A stretch of DNA of 64,000 nt from Clostridium putrefaciens. Lineage in GTDB: Bacteria; Bacillota; Clostridia; Clostridiales; Clostridiaceae. The stretch is from the NCBI RefSeq assembly GCF_900461105.1, contig NZ_UFWZ01000001.1:1798001-1862000 (forward strand), written 5' to 3'. The notes beneath the pieces are model-generated. The model was not told where the DNA came from. It saw nothing but the letters and a program-made list of their open reading frames with translations, and made no database searches. This document shows positions 18,018 to 26,817 of this stretch, piece by piece. A program made the translations under genes and the position numbers. Each line of letters starts with the position of its first letter. Positions within the stretch are counted from its first letter, which is position 1.

Positions 18018-18671
18018 TCATTTTATAATAATACCCATAAGCTTAGATAAAGATACTGCTTGAATTGGTGATACTATAACACCTTTAAGATCTTCTATAC
18101 TAATAGTAATGCCTTCTATATCACAGCTAGTTAAATCTATATCTTTTAGTCTAGCCCCTTCCATATGGCATTCTGAAAGGTTTGAATCATAGAATCCAAC
18201 TTTACTAAAGTTAGCTTCCTGAAAATCAGATAACCCTAATTCACATTCATTAAACTTTATTTCATTAAACTTAGAAAATGAAAAAAGCGCATATCTTAAA
18301 TTACACTCACTAAAAGTAATGTTTTTTAAATTTGCTTCACTTAAATTAATACCTATAAGTTTACAATTTATAAATTCTACTCTATGTATTATAGCACTTT
18401 CTAAATTCACATTAGACAAATCACAATTTTGAAACCTTACATCCACAAGTTCAGCCCTTTGAAATGAACATCCTATAAACGTACTTCCTTTTAATATTGT
18501 TTCCGTTAAGTTAACTCTTTTTACACTTTCACCTTGAAGATGAAAATTAGTTATATTAACAGAAGATATATACTCTTCATCTTGTAAATCTTCATATGAT
18601 AGATTCATATCTTCTAATAATGATGGTAATCTCGGTTTTTCTACAGAGAACTCATTTTTTTTGCTTTTCAT
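18018..18671 (-). CDS. Pentapeptide-repeat protein
   Basis: The 217 residues contain many tandem A(N/D)Lxx-like repeats (about 55-185: ETILKGSTFIGCSFQ, RFQNCDLSNVNLE, EANLKNITFSECNLR), which fold as a right-handed quadrilateral beta-helix. Some members mimic DNA and protect gyrase from quinolones (Qnr/MfpA); most have no known role. No signal peptide or membrane segment is evident. It is divergent from the DUF308 gene. Repeats are clear; function is not assignable. Confidence 0.85.
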   Translation of the reverse strand: MKSKKNEFSVEKPRLPSLLEDMNLSYEDLQDEEYISSVNITNFHLQGESVKRVNLTETILKGSTFIGCSFQRAELVDVRFQNCDLSNVNLESAIIHRVEFINCKLIGINLSEANLKNITFSECNLRYALFSFSKFNEIKFNECELGLSDFQEANFSKVGFYDSNLSECHMEGARLKDIDLTSCDIEGITISIEDLKGVIVSPIQAVSLSKLMGIIIK

Positions 18672-18760
18672 TTGGCACCCCTTTCTTTACTATACATCTA
18701 TTCTTTATACTATATATCCTTTATAATATATGTATATACATTAATAAAGGAGGAAAGTTT

Positions 18761-19339
18761 ATGAAGCATATTAAGATGTTATCAATATTGCAAGGTATCT
18801 TATTCCTATTTATAGGTATTATAAGCTTTGTATATCCCACAGAATCTCTTTCTATTTTATCATTAATCTTTCAGCTACTCTTGATTACTCTAGGTTCTAT
18901 AAAACTTATAAAAACTTTAGTAGATAAACGTAGATTCAGAGAAAATTATATGTTTATTTTAAACTTATTCGAAGGGATTATTTTTATTATTGTGGCTATC
19001 TTATTTTATTCCAACGAAAACCTATCAATATTATCATTTTCTATCATATTAGGTTTATGGTGTGCTTATATTTCCATAACCTTATTTTTAAAATCCTTTA
19101 AAGGAAGAAGTGTTGAAAACGGATATTTAGGTATAATTCTATCCTTCATATCTTTATGTTTTGCCCTAATGGTTATATTTAAACCTTATGTTGTCTTTTT
19201 AACCTTATCAAAATTAATTGGTATATATTTTATATGTACGGGTATAGAGGTTTTATTTGTCACTTTATATATTGAAAGCAAGCTAAAAAGATTAAGGCTT
19301 TTGGGTGAAGATTCTAATGAAATTAATATTGATATGTAA
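18761..19339 (+). CDS. DUF308 (HdeD-like) membrane protein
   Basis: Small membrane protein of 192 residues with about six hydrophobic helices and the repeated ISFVYP/AILFY-type half-motif of the DUF308/HdeD family. The start ATG at 18761 follows AAAGGAGG (18747-18754). A longer frame from 18596 runs into the divergent pentapeptide gene and lacks a ribosome site. HdeD relates to acid resistance in enterics, but no such role can be inferred here. The C-terminus is charged (LKRLRLLGED). Confidence 0.8.
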   Translation: MKHIKMLSILQGILFLFIGIISFVYPTESLSILSLIFQLLLITLGSIKLIKTLVDKRRFRENYMFILNLFEGIIFIIVAILFYSNENLSILSFSIILGLWCAYISITLFLKSFKGRSVENGYLGIILSFISLCFALMVIFKPYVVFLTLSKLIGIYFICTGIEVLFVTLYIESKLKRLRLLGEDSNEINIDM

Positions 19340-19441
19340 TCAATATATTACCAAATATATTACTGTAGACCCCCTTTTATTATTCAAGGGGTCACTTCAC
19401 TAAAAATTTGTTTAGTGCTTTAATCTTATCACTTTAATATT

Positions 19442-19490
19442 AGTAACTATTAATTTATAGTGTAAAAGCTAGTTAATAGTTACTTTTTTA
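19442..19490 (+). terminator. Terminator between the DUF308 gene and topB
   Basis: Arms AGTAACTATTAA (19442-19453) and TTAATAGTTACT (19473-19484), followed by TTTTTA. It ends the + strand DUF308 transcript and overlaps the last codon of the convergent topB gene. A second hairpin with GACCCC/GGGGTC arms lies just upstream (about 19366-19394). Confidence 0.7.
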
Positions 19491-21345
19491 TTTCTTTCAC
19501 GTCTCTTGTATCATTTATTATAGTAGCTCTATTCGATTTTATCCTTCTTACCCCAACCCTTGTAAAATTATATATTTCTTTTAAGAACTCATCCTTATTA
19601 TAACTTCCTTTTTCTATATCATATAATTTCTTTTCAAGCCTTCCTGTATAATCAGTATCCATTAATTCTTTTACTGGAAAGTTTTCTATAAGCTTACTTC
19701 CTATATCAGTTATTAATAGTGATTTTCCTTTTGTAGATATATACCGTGCATACTTTAGCTTATTTATGGTATCTGCTCTTGTAGCTGCGGTACCTATAGA
19801 GTATCCATATAATATTTTGGACTCTTCATCATCTTGCTCTTGTGATTTATTTCCTTTACCGCAGGTTTCCATCGATTTTAAAAGTGTCTTTTCTGTATAA
19901 TGAGCAGGTGGCTTACTCTTTTTAGAAACAACAGTAGTGTCACTACTTTCAACCTTCTCATTTTCACTTATATTTGGTAATAGTTCTTCCTTTTTATCTT
20001 CATTATAAAGCTTAAGCCAACCTTTATTTATAAGTATTCTTCCTTTAGTCACAAATAACCTTTCATAATTATCTCCCTGTACAGATGTTACAATCTCGGT
20101 ATTTTCATACTGCGATGCATCCATAAATTGAGATAAAAATCTATTTTTTATACTACTATACAGTTCCATTTCATCTTTATCTAAGTTTTTAGGAACAATA
20201 TAAGTTGGTATTATAGCACTATGGCTTTCTACCTTTTCATTATTAAATACCTTTTTTGACTCATTAAAAACTATTTCATCCTTAAATGGAATATCCTTTT
20301 TAAGGATAGTTAATACATTTTTAGCCTTATCCTTAATACTTTCCTCTAGCGCCGTACTTTCGGTTCTAGGATAGGTTATGTATTTTTTTTCATATAAACT
20401 TTGTGCTACCTTTAACACCTTATCAGCCGTCCATCCATTGAATTTACTAGTAACAAATCCTTGCAAATTACTTAAGTTAAATAGTGCTTGTGGATATTCA
20501 TTTTTTATCTCAACTTTTTTGCTCTTTATTACACCAGGCTTTCCCTCAACCTCATCTTTTAATCTAATAACACTTTCCTTATTTGTAAACTTATCCTTGC
20601 TTCCGTGAAAAAACTTTCCTTTATACTTTCCAAATTGATTTTCGAAGGTAGTAAATAATTCATTAAAAGCTTCTGGTTTAAAGTTCTTTATTTCTAATTC
20701 CCTATCATAGATTAACTTAAGTGTTGGCATAAGTACTCTTCCAATATTAAGTAAGTTACCTCTTCCCCTTGTATACTTCATTGTAGCAACAGCAGTGAAG
20801 TTTATACCTATAACCCAGTCTGCTAGTTGCCTACTAAGTCCAGCATCTTGGAGGGTACTCATTTGAGCATTTGTCTTTAAGTTGTTCAATCCTTTATTAA
20901 CCTCTTCTGGCGTCCATTCGTTAATTAATATCCTCTGTATAGGCTTTTTTACATTTAAGTATTTAAATATAAGAAGAGCAATAAGCTCTCCCTCCCTATC
21001 AAAATCTGTAGCTGTTATAATTTCTTCTATATCTTTTCTATTTATAAGGCTGCTTATAATATCTAATTGCTTTTTTGCCCCTTTATCAACTACCTTTTTA
21101 TTTTTACTGTCATTTTTAATTTTATACTTGAACTCACCTGGTATATACGGAAAGTAATCAAAATCCCATAAAGCTAACTTTTCATCATAATCCTTGCCAT
21201 CATACAAGGTCAATAAATGACCAAAGGCCCAAGTTATTACATATCCTGGACCTTCAATATATCCATCTTTTTTAGTTTTACATCCTAGTGCTTCTGCTAT
21301 ATTTCTAGCTACAGAAGGCTTTTCTGCCAATATTAACTTTCCCAT
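19480..21345 (-). CDS. topB: DNA topoisomerase III
   Basis: Type IA topoisomerase that decatenates DNA by passing strands through a single-strand break. The 621 residues include the N-terminal TOPRIM domain (KLILAEKPSVARNIAEALG and an acidic TDFDREGE) and the active-site Tyr in YITYPRTES (near 325). The SIGTAATRADTINKL motif is near 520. The protein lacks an obvious C-terminal Cys-rich zinc region, as is usual for TopB. The ATG lies about 45 bases downstream of a good promoter. It appears monocistronic. Confidence 0.95.
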   Translation of the reverse strand: MGKLILAEKPSVARNIAEALGCKTKKDGYIEGPGYVITWAFGHLLTLYDGKDYDEKLALWDFDYFPYIPGEFKYKIKNDSKNKKVVDKGAKKQLDIISSLINRKDIEEIITATDFDREGELIALLIFKYLNVKKPIQRILINEWTPEEVNKGLNNLKTNAQMSTLQDAGLSRQLADWVIGINFTAVATMKYTRGRGNLLNIGRVLMPTLKLIYDRELEIKNFKPEAFNELFTTFENQFGKYKGKFFHGSKDKFTNKESVIRLKDEVEGKPGVIKSKKVEIKNEYPQALFNLSNLQGFVTSKFNGWTADKVLKVAQSLYEKKYITYPRTESTALEESIKDKAKNVLTILKKDIPFKDEIVFNESKKVFNNEKVESHSAIIPTYIVPKNLDKDEMELYSSIKNRFLSQFMDASQYENTEIVTSVQGDNYERLFVTKGRILINKGWLKLYNEDKKEELLPNISENEKVESSDTTVVSKKSKPPAHYTEKTLLKSMETCGKGNKSQEQDDEESKILYGYSIGTAATRADTINKLKYARYISTKGKSLLITDIGSKLIENFPVKELMDTDYTGRLEKKLYDIEKGSYNKDEFLKEIYNFTRVGVRRIKSNRATIINDTRDVKEIKK

Positions 21346-21389
21346 AATTCACCTTCACTACATTATTTATATATTTTAAGTACAATGCT

Positions 21390-21418
21390 ATTATACTTAC
21401 TTTAGCTAAAATTGAAAA
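21390..21418 (-). promoter_or_regulatory. Probable promoter of topB
   Basis: Minus strand: -35-like TTTTCA (21418-21413), 17-base spacer, consensus -10 TATAAT (21395-21390), 45-50 bases before the topB ATG. The -35 is weak. Confidence 0.5.
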
Positions 21419-21482
21419 GGGATAAAATACTATTATTGAAAAATCAAATATTTTATTTGCCTATTACATTCTAAAGAAAATA

Positions 21483-21517
21483 TTGTTTTCCGGGCGTAGA
21501 AACCTTTGAGAAAACAA
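21483..21517. other. Hairpin with GC-rich loop downstream of tRNA-Glu
   Basis: Perfect 8-bp arms TTGTTTTC and GAAAACAA enclose a 19-base loop that contains CGGGCGTAGAAACC on the plus strand, unusually GC-rich for this spacer. It directly follows the tRNA terminator. I do not recognise it as a known riboswitch or attachment site. Confidence 0.4.
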
Positions 21518-21557
21518 AAAAATATAAAGATTTGAATTTCTTCAAACCTTTATATTT
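21514..21557 (-). terminator. Terminator of tRNA-Glu
   Basis: Minus-strand arms AAATATAAAGGTTTGAA and TTCAAATCTTTATATTT around a GAAA tetraloop, with one G-T pair, then TTTTTGTTTTC. It starts 8 bases past the tRNA CCA end. Confidence 0.85.
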
Positions 21558-21564
21558 CAGAATT

Positions 21565-21639
21565 TGGTGACTCCTAGGGGAATCGAACCCCTGATTCCAC
21601 CGTGAGAGGGTGGTGTCTTGACCGCTTGACCAAGGAGCC
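21565..21639 (-). tRNA. tRNA-Glu, anticodon CTC
   Basis: The minus strand folds as a 75-base cloverleaf including an encoded CCA. The acceptor stem is GGCTCCT/AGGAGTC with one G-T pair. The anticodon stem is CCACC/GGTGG with loop CTCTCAC, so the anticodon CTC reads GAG. The T arm is AGGGG-TTCGAAT-CCCCT. It stands alone with its own promoter and terminator. GAG is a minor Glu codon in such AT-rich genomes, so this is likely the less-used of two Glu tRNAs. Confidence 0.97.
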
Positions 21640-21670
21640 TAGTATTGTTAGATGTATACCCAACAGTAAT

Positions 21671-21699
21671 ATAATAACACCTTTTATACTTTATATCAA
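21671..21699 (-). promoter_or_regulatory. Promoter of tRNA-Glu
   Basis: Minus strand: -35 TTGATA (21699-21694), 17-base spacer, -10 TATTAT (21676-21671), about 25 bases before the mature tRNA 5' end at 21639. Confidence 0.65.
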
Positions 21700-21781
21700 A
21701 TTAGTATTTTGAATACTGTTCTTTATATCTATTAAAAATATCTATAGTATTTTTAACTATATAGCTATTATTCACATAACC

Positions 21782-22963
21782 TTACCTGAAATTTAAATTT
21801 CCACCTCCACCATCAAGATCCCCGCTATTCATAATCATAATTACTATATCCGGGTTATTCTTATCAATATATTCATAAAGACTCATGTCTTTATAGTATC
21901 TTAAATCAATAATTCTTGTAGTATTGAAGTGTTGACTTAAATATGGTTCTACAGGATTAGTAAATGAATCTCCAAAAATCAAAGCATTTGGCAATTCATC
22001 TCTGTTAGTTTCTATTATAGTCTCTGCCTGGTCACCATTCATATAAGTTGCATATGTATTGCTAGAGTTTAGATTATCAAGATAAAAGATATTATTATCA
22101 TATCCATCTCCTCCGTACTTTTTGTACTTAGGTAACTCATACTTAGGATACCATAAATCAATATTATCATCAGTTTTAAACATAAGGGATAACTGTCTAT
22201 TTTGTGACCCATAAAACTTTGAATACGACTTGATATCATAATCTTCTTTATTATATGGTTTGCCAACACTTGGATACCTTTCAGATAACTTATTTATAAC
22301 ACTTTGATATCCTAAAAAGGCACCATTCATATTCCAGTGATGATCAGTTTTATAGTAAAAATTATCATCCTTATTTTTATAAAATATCTCTCTCATATCT
22401 ACAAAATTAACATTTTCACTTAAAAGATTATGAAATGTATCTTCTACAAAATTTTGCTTTTCTTTATTATTATTCATAAAATAAGGGTATCTGTCATACC
22501 TATATTTTGATTGAACAGGAACAGAAACAAAACATAAAGAGCTATTCCTATTTTGAAGATAGCTTGAAAGTTCGTTTATATTCGTGACATTACTATGGAT
22601 GCTTTTATATGACTTTTCTTTCACCTGATCAATATCTATATTAGGATTAAAATTTAACAAATAACCCTCTTTACCAATTACAACATTGTTTATTTTAGTC
22701 TTCTTCAACACATTTATATTAAAAAGAATATGTGCTTTTACCCACTTATCTCTTTGAAAGAATTGATCAGACATATATTCATCAGTCTTACTAAAATAAG
22801 TACCATCTAATAATTCATTTTTGGATGGTCTACTAATTTTGGTTAGAGATCTAAATTCTATATATGACACATCCCTATCCGTTTGTAAAAGGCTTCCTAT
22901 AGAAAAGCCACCTATAATAATTACAAAAATAGAAATCATTAACGTATTTTTTACTTTATTCAT
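21782..22963 (-). CDS. DHHW-family protein, SGNH/AlgX-like partner of an MBOAT acyltransferase
   Basis: 393 residues with one N-terminal membrane anchor (about 8-26) and the rest predicted outside the cell. The family motif YKTDHHWNMNGAF is near 205-220, and a GDSF motif (NALIFGDSFTNP, near 330) resembles SGNH/AlgJ-AlgX hydrolase-type acyltransferases. Such proteins pair with MBOAT membrane acyltransferases to O-acetylate cell-surface glycans. It starts 12 bases after the MBOAT gene, so the two form an operon. The acceptor polymer is unknown. Confidence 0.85.
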   Translation of the reverse strand: MNKVKNTLMISIFVIIIGGFSIGSLLQTDRDVSYIEFRSLTKISRPSKNELLDGTYFSKTDEYMSDQFFQRDKWVKAHILFNINVLKKTKINNVVIGKEGYLLNFNPNIDIDQVKEKSYKSIHSNVTNINELSSYLQNRNSSLCFVSVPVQSKYRYDRYPYFMNNNKEKQNFVEDTFHNLLSENVNFVDMREIFYKNKDDNFYYKTDHHWNMNGAFLGYQSVINKLSERYPSVGKPYNKEDYDIKSYSKFYGSQNRQLSLMFKTDDNIDLWYPKYELPKYKKYGGDGYDNNIFYLDNLNSSNTYATYMNGDQAETIIETNRDELPNALIFGDSFTNPVEPYLSQHFNTTRIIDLRYYKDMSLYEYIDKNNPDIVIMIMNSGDLDGGGGNLNFR

Positions 22964-22974
22964 CTCTTCACCAC

Positions 22975-24396
22975 CTAAAATCTAAAATATATAAATGGAT
23001 TAAATGTAGAATTTACAAGGTTCATAACCGTAAAGATTAATAATAAACCTAAGATTCCAGGATACATTATTTGAGTTAAGCAGTTTCTTAAAGCTTCAAT
23101 TCTTATTAAATCTACTTTTCTCTTTATAACACTTGCAAATGGAATACATGCAAGTATCATTATAATAAATTCTACTCGATAATCATGAATATAATACATT
23201 ACTGCAGAATTGTATAATTCATTACCATTTAATCCAATCATTGTTTTAATAAAGTTTATAGCATAAGTAATTCCTGGTGATCTAAATAACACCCATCCAA
23301 ATATAACCAAAATCAACGTATACAAATGTTGTAGCGGTATCCACATCTTTTTAAGAAGCTTTTCTAATCCCGCTTTCTCAATTGCAATTATTATACCAAA
23401 ATATAATCCCCAAGATATAAATGTCCAGCTTGCACCATGCCATAGTCCTGTTAAAATCCATACAATTAGCAAATTCCTGTGTCTTGAAAATGCATTCCCC
23501 CTACTTCCTCCTATTGGGATATATACATAATCTCTAAACCAAGTTCCAAGTGAAATATGCCACCTTCTCCAAAACTCTGAAATAGATTTTGATATGTACG
23601 GATAATTAAAATTTTCTAAAAATTCAAATCCAAACATTCTACCAAGACCAATAGCCATATCAGAATACCCTGAAAAATCAAAGTATATTTGCGATGAATA
23701 AGCTATAGCACCTATCCAAGCCAATATTATAGATAATTCTGCTGACCTTATTTCAAATATTTCATCAGCTATAAGTCCCATGCTGTTTGCAATGATAACC
23801 TTTTTAGATAACCCAATAATAAATCTTTCTATCCCTGAAACAAATTGTGGAATACTTTCTTTTCTATATCTTATTTGATTCGATACAGTCTCATAACGCA
23901 CAATAGGTCCCGCAATTAATTGTGGGAAAAAGCATATATAAAGAGCTACATTTAGGGGGTTCTTCTGAACTTCCCCTCGTTCTTTGTAAACATCTATTAC
24001 ATAACTCATAGCCTGAAATGTAAAAAATGATATTCCTATCGGAAGAACAATTTGATTTATATTCATATTTACATCTAATAATCTACTAATATTGTCTACT
24101 ATAAAGTTAGTATATTTAAAATAGATTAAAATCATCAAGTTTGAAAACACTGTAATAAATAAGATTACCTTTATTTTAAAAGGCTCTTCTCTGTATTTAT
24201 CAACCATTATTCCTAGTATATAATTGATAAATATTGAAACTAACATTACAATTAAAAACTTTGGTCCTCCATATGCATAAAAAAACAAGCTAAACACTAG
24301 AAGTACAAAATTTCTTAATCTTTTTGGACATATATAATATAAAAATAATACCATTGGTAAAAACCCAAAAACAAATGTCAAACTACTAAAAAGCAT
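22975..24396 (-). CDS. MBOAT-family membrane O-acyltransferase (AlgI/DltB-like)
   Basis: Polytopic membrane protein of 473 residues with about 10-12 hydrophobic segments. Signature parts are WRRWHISLGTWFRDYVYIP and LTGLWHGASWTF, the latter with the invariant His of the MBOAT family. It likely moves acyl groups, probably acetyl, across the membrane to the DHHW/SGNH partner. With no alginate genes present, the target may be a capsule, teichoic acid or other surface glycan. Initiates at ATG 24396 after an AAAGGAG site; it is the first gene of the pair. Confidence 0.9.
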   Translation of the reverse strand: MLFSSLTFVFGFLPMVLFLYYICPKRLRNFVLLVFSLFFYAYGGPKFLIVMLVSIFINYILGIMVDKYREEPFKIKVILFITVFSNLMILIYFKYTNFIVDNISRLLDVNMNINQIVLPIGISFFTFQAMSYVIDVYKERGEVQKNPLNVALYICFFPQLIAGPIVRYETVSNQIRYRKESIPQFVSGIERFIIGLSKKVIIANSMGLIADEIFEIRSAELSIILAWIGAIAYSSQIYFDFSGYSDMAIGLGRMFGFEFLENFNYPYISKSISEFWRRWHISLGTWFRDYVYIPIGGSRGNAFSRHRNLLIVWILTGLWHGASWTFISWGLYFGIIIAIEKAGLEKLLKKMWIPLQHLYTLILVIFGWVLFRSPGITYAINFIKTMIGLNGNELYNSAVMYYIHDYRVEFIIMILACIPFASVIKRKVDLIRIEALRNCLTQIMYPGILGLLLIFTVMNLVNSTFNPFIYFRF

Positions 24397-24503
24397 AAAC
24401 TATATCTCCTTTAATAAATTTAATAAAATTGGTTTTTTTATTATATCATCTTGTGTGCTATAAGTAAATGTATGTATTTTTTAATCAAAGCTTGTATAAC
24501 TTT

Positions 24504-24544
24504 AAATCCCACTATAAAATATTTAATACCTTATAGTGGGATTT
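24504..24544 (-). terminator. Terminator of the pyr operon
   Basis: Perfect 14-bp arms AAATCCCACTATAA and TTATAGTGGGATTT (24504-24517, 24531-24544), just beyond the pyrE stop. The trailing T run on the minus strand is short (ATTTAAAG). Confidence 0.75.
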
Positions 24545-24554
24545 AATTGTAACC

Positions 24555-25115
24555 TTATTTAATATCCCTACTACCAGGTTTTATATAAGGTATACCTTTT
24601 TTACACAAAGGGCAATTATCTGAATCATAGTTATCTACGTTAAGCTTTATAGCGCTGTATAGTGGTCTTTCGTGTATTATCCCATTACTTCTATCCACTA
24701 TGCAAGCAACAGCTACTACTTCTGCTCCGTATGATTTTATAACCTCTTCTGTTTCTTTAAAAGATTTCCCTGTAGTTACTACGTCTTCTGAGATTATAAC
24801 CTTTTCTCCCTTTTTTAATTCAAACCCTCTTTTTAGTGTCATCTTTCCATCTTGCCTTTCGGTGAAGATACATGTCTTTTGAAGTTGCCTTGCCAGTTCA
24901 TAAGCTACAAGTATTCCTCCCATAGCAGGACCAACCACAACATCAAATTCAATATCTTTTAACTGTGTTGCTACATTTTCTAAAACCTTTTCTGCTTCTT
25001 TTGGATCTTCTAATACCTTTGCGCACTGGCAATATCTATTGCTATGCATCCCCGATGATAATAAAAAGTGACCTTCTAATAAAGCTTTACTATTCTTTAA
25101 TATATCTATAATCAT
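24555..25115 (-). CDS. pyrE: Orotate phosphoribosyltransferase
   Basis: Joins orotate to PRPP to make OMP. The 186 residues carry the type I PRTase core: [15 protein letters not shown] and the PRPP loop [13 protein letters not shown]. It also has a conserved C-terminal [16 protein letters not shown] with a Cys pair. The ATG follows AAGGAG. Last gene of the pyrBICFKDE operon, followed by a terminator. The substrate follows from the operon. Confidence 0.96.
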   Translation of the reverse strand: MIIDILKNSKALLEGHFLLSSGMHSNRYCQCAKVLEDPKEAEKVLENVATQLKDIEFDVVVGPAMGGILVAYELARQLQKTCIFTERQDGKMTLKRGFELKKGEKVIISEDVVTTGKSFKETEEVIKSYGAEVVAVACIVDRSNGIIHERPLYSAIKLNVDNYDSDNCPLCKKGIPYIKPGSRDIK

Positions 25116-25133
25116 AATAACAACTCCTTAAAA

Positions 25134-26033
25134 TTATATTTGTGCTATGCCTCTTATTTCTGACAAATCCTTTATTCCTTCTTCTTTCATATACTTATGT
25201 ATGCCATTAACTACTTCTATTCCAACTCTTGGATTATAAAAATTTGCAGTTCCTATCTGAACTGCTGTAGCTCCTGCCATTATAAATTCAAGTGCGTCTT
25301 CTGTTGATCCTATACCCCCTATTCCAACTACAGGTATATTCACTTTAGAAGAAACTTCATAAACCATTCTTAGTGCTATAGGTTTAACTGATGGCCCAGA
25401 TAGCCCAGCAAATATGTTATTAAATACAGGTTTCTTTGATTTTATATCTATAGCCATGCCCTTTAAAGTATTTATTAATGACAAACTGTCCGCTCCAGCC
25501 ATGCAGCAATTATATGCCATATCTACAATGTCCTCGGCATTAGGAGATAACTTTACCATTATCTTTTTTTTGCTTATCTTTTTTATTCTAGATACTACAT
25601 CATAAGCGACTTTAGATTTTATACCGAAGGCCATGCCCCCCTCTTTTACATTAGGACAAGATATGTTAAGTTCTATCATATCAATATCAATACCATTTAA
25701 AATCTCTATGGCCCTTTCGTAGTCCTCTATAGATCCTCCACCTAAATTAGTTATTATATTGGTATTTAGTTTTTTCATTTTAGGAAGTTCACTTCTTACA
25801 AACTCTTCTACTCCTATATTTTGTAGCCCTACACTGTTTAACATTCCTAAAGGAGTTTCATAAGATCTAATACCTTCATTTCCTTCTTTAGGATTTAGAG
25901 TAAGCCCTTTAGTACATATAGCTCCAAGCTTTCCTACATCGTAAAAATCATTATATTCTTGTCCAAATCCAAAGGTTCCAGATGCTGCTATAACAGGATT
26001 TTTAAATTGAATACCATTTATATTTATTTTCAT
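25134..26033 (-). CDS. pyrD: Dihydroorotate dehydrogenase B (NAD+), catalytic subunit
   Basis: FMN enzyme that oxidises dihydroorotate to orotate. The 299 residues are of the class 1B type: the active-site base is Cys126 in [12 protein letters not shown], in place of the Ser of class 2 enzymes, and there is no N-terminal membrane extension. FMN-binding motifs [10 protein letters not shown] and [16 protein letters not shown] are visible. Class 1B enzymes need the PyrK electron-transfer subunit, whose gene is immediately upstream. Confidence 0.97.
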   Translation of the reverse strand: MKININGIQFKNPVIAASGTFGFGQEYNDFYDVGKLGAICTKGLTLNPKEGNEGIRSYETPLGMLNSVGLQNIGVEEFVRSELPKMKKLNTNIITNLGGGSIEDYERAIEILNGIDIDMIELNISCPNVKEGGMAFGIKSKVAYDVVSRIKKISKKKIMVKLSPNAEDIVDMAYNCCMAGADSLSLINTLKGMAIDIKSKKPVFNNIFAGLSGPSVKPIALRMVYEVSSKVNIPVVGIGGIGSTEDALEFIMAGATAVQIGTANFYNPRVGIEVVNGIHKYMKEEGIKDLSEIRGIAQI

Positions 26034-26045
26034 AATACTCTCCCT

Positions 26046-26801
26046 TTAAAATTCTAAGGTTTCGCCTAAGAAAACCGGTCCATCTTTACATGTTCTTTTA
26101 TTTCCCTCTTTAGTTTTACATGTGCATACAAGGCAGGCTCCAACGCCGCAGGCCATATGACCCTCCATAGATATATAAGACTTAACCCCACATTCCTTGC
26201 AGCTTTGTACAGCCTTTTTCATCATAGGTAGGGGACCACAACAAAATACTAAATCATAATTTTTATAATCTATAATATCTGTTATAAATCCTTTATGTCC
26301 TTCTTTTCCACTATCTGTAGCTATATATATTTTGTCTGCTGTATCTTTAAAGCTTTCCATAAAATATGATTTTTCTCTAAAACCTGAATATAAGTGTATT
26401 ATATCTACATCCTTTGAATCCTTTAACATTTTTATGAGTTCTTTCATTGGTGCTATGCCAATACCTCCAGATATAATAGCTATCTTTCCTTTAGCTTCAT
26501 TAGTTGGAAATCCGTTCCCTAAAGGTCCAATTATATTTATATAATCTCCCGTAGAAAGGGTACTAAAACTTTTAGTACCCTTTCCCACAACTTCATAAAG
26601 AAATTCTAATTTATTTAAATCAAAACTACATATACTTATTGGTCTTGGTAAAAGTGTTTCCGTATCTTCTGACTTTAACATATAAAACTTACCTGCAAGT
26701 AAATTTTCTGCCTCTTCATTCAATTCAACACAAAGACTAAATATATTATTATATATTTCTTCATTTTTTATTACCCTTACTTTCCTAAAATAAGCACTCA
26801 T
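26046..26801 (-). CDS. pyrK: Dihydroorotate dehydrogenase B, electron-transfer subunit
   Basis: FAD/2Fe-2S protein that passes electrons from PyrD to NAD+. The start is placed at ATG 26801 (MSAYFRKVRVIKNEE, 251 residues); the GTG at 26813 overlaps its own GGAGG site. FAD-binding LLPRPISICSF, NAD-binding GGIGIAPMKELI and the iron-sulfur cluster Cys set (HMACGVGACLVCTCK, plus a final Cys in KRTCKDGP) are all present. It lies between pyrF and pyrD and forms the PyrDK complex. Confidence 0.96.
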   Translation of the reverse strand: MSAYFRKVRVIKNEEIYNNIFSLCVELNEEAENLLAGKFYMLKSEDTETLLPRPISICSFDLNKLEFLYEVVGKGTKSFSTLSTGDYINIIGPLGNGFPTNEAKGKIAIISGGIGIAPMKELIKMLKDSKDVDIIHLYSGFREKSYFMESFKDTADKIYIATDSGKEGHKGFITDIIDYKNYDLVFCCGPLPMMKKAVQSCKECGVKSYISMEGHMACGVGACLVCTCKTKEGNKRTCKDGPVFLGETLEF

Positions 26802-26817
26802 ATATACCTCCACAAAT

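Noticed and set aside
21565-21639. tRNA-linked genomic island at tRNA-Glu
   Set aside because: No integrase, no duplicated tRNA 3' end and housekeeping genes on both sides.
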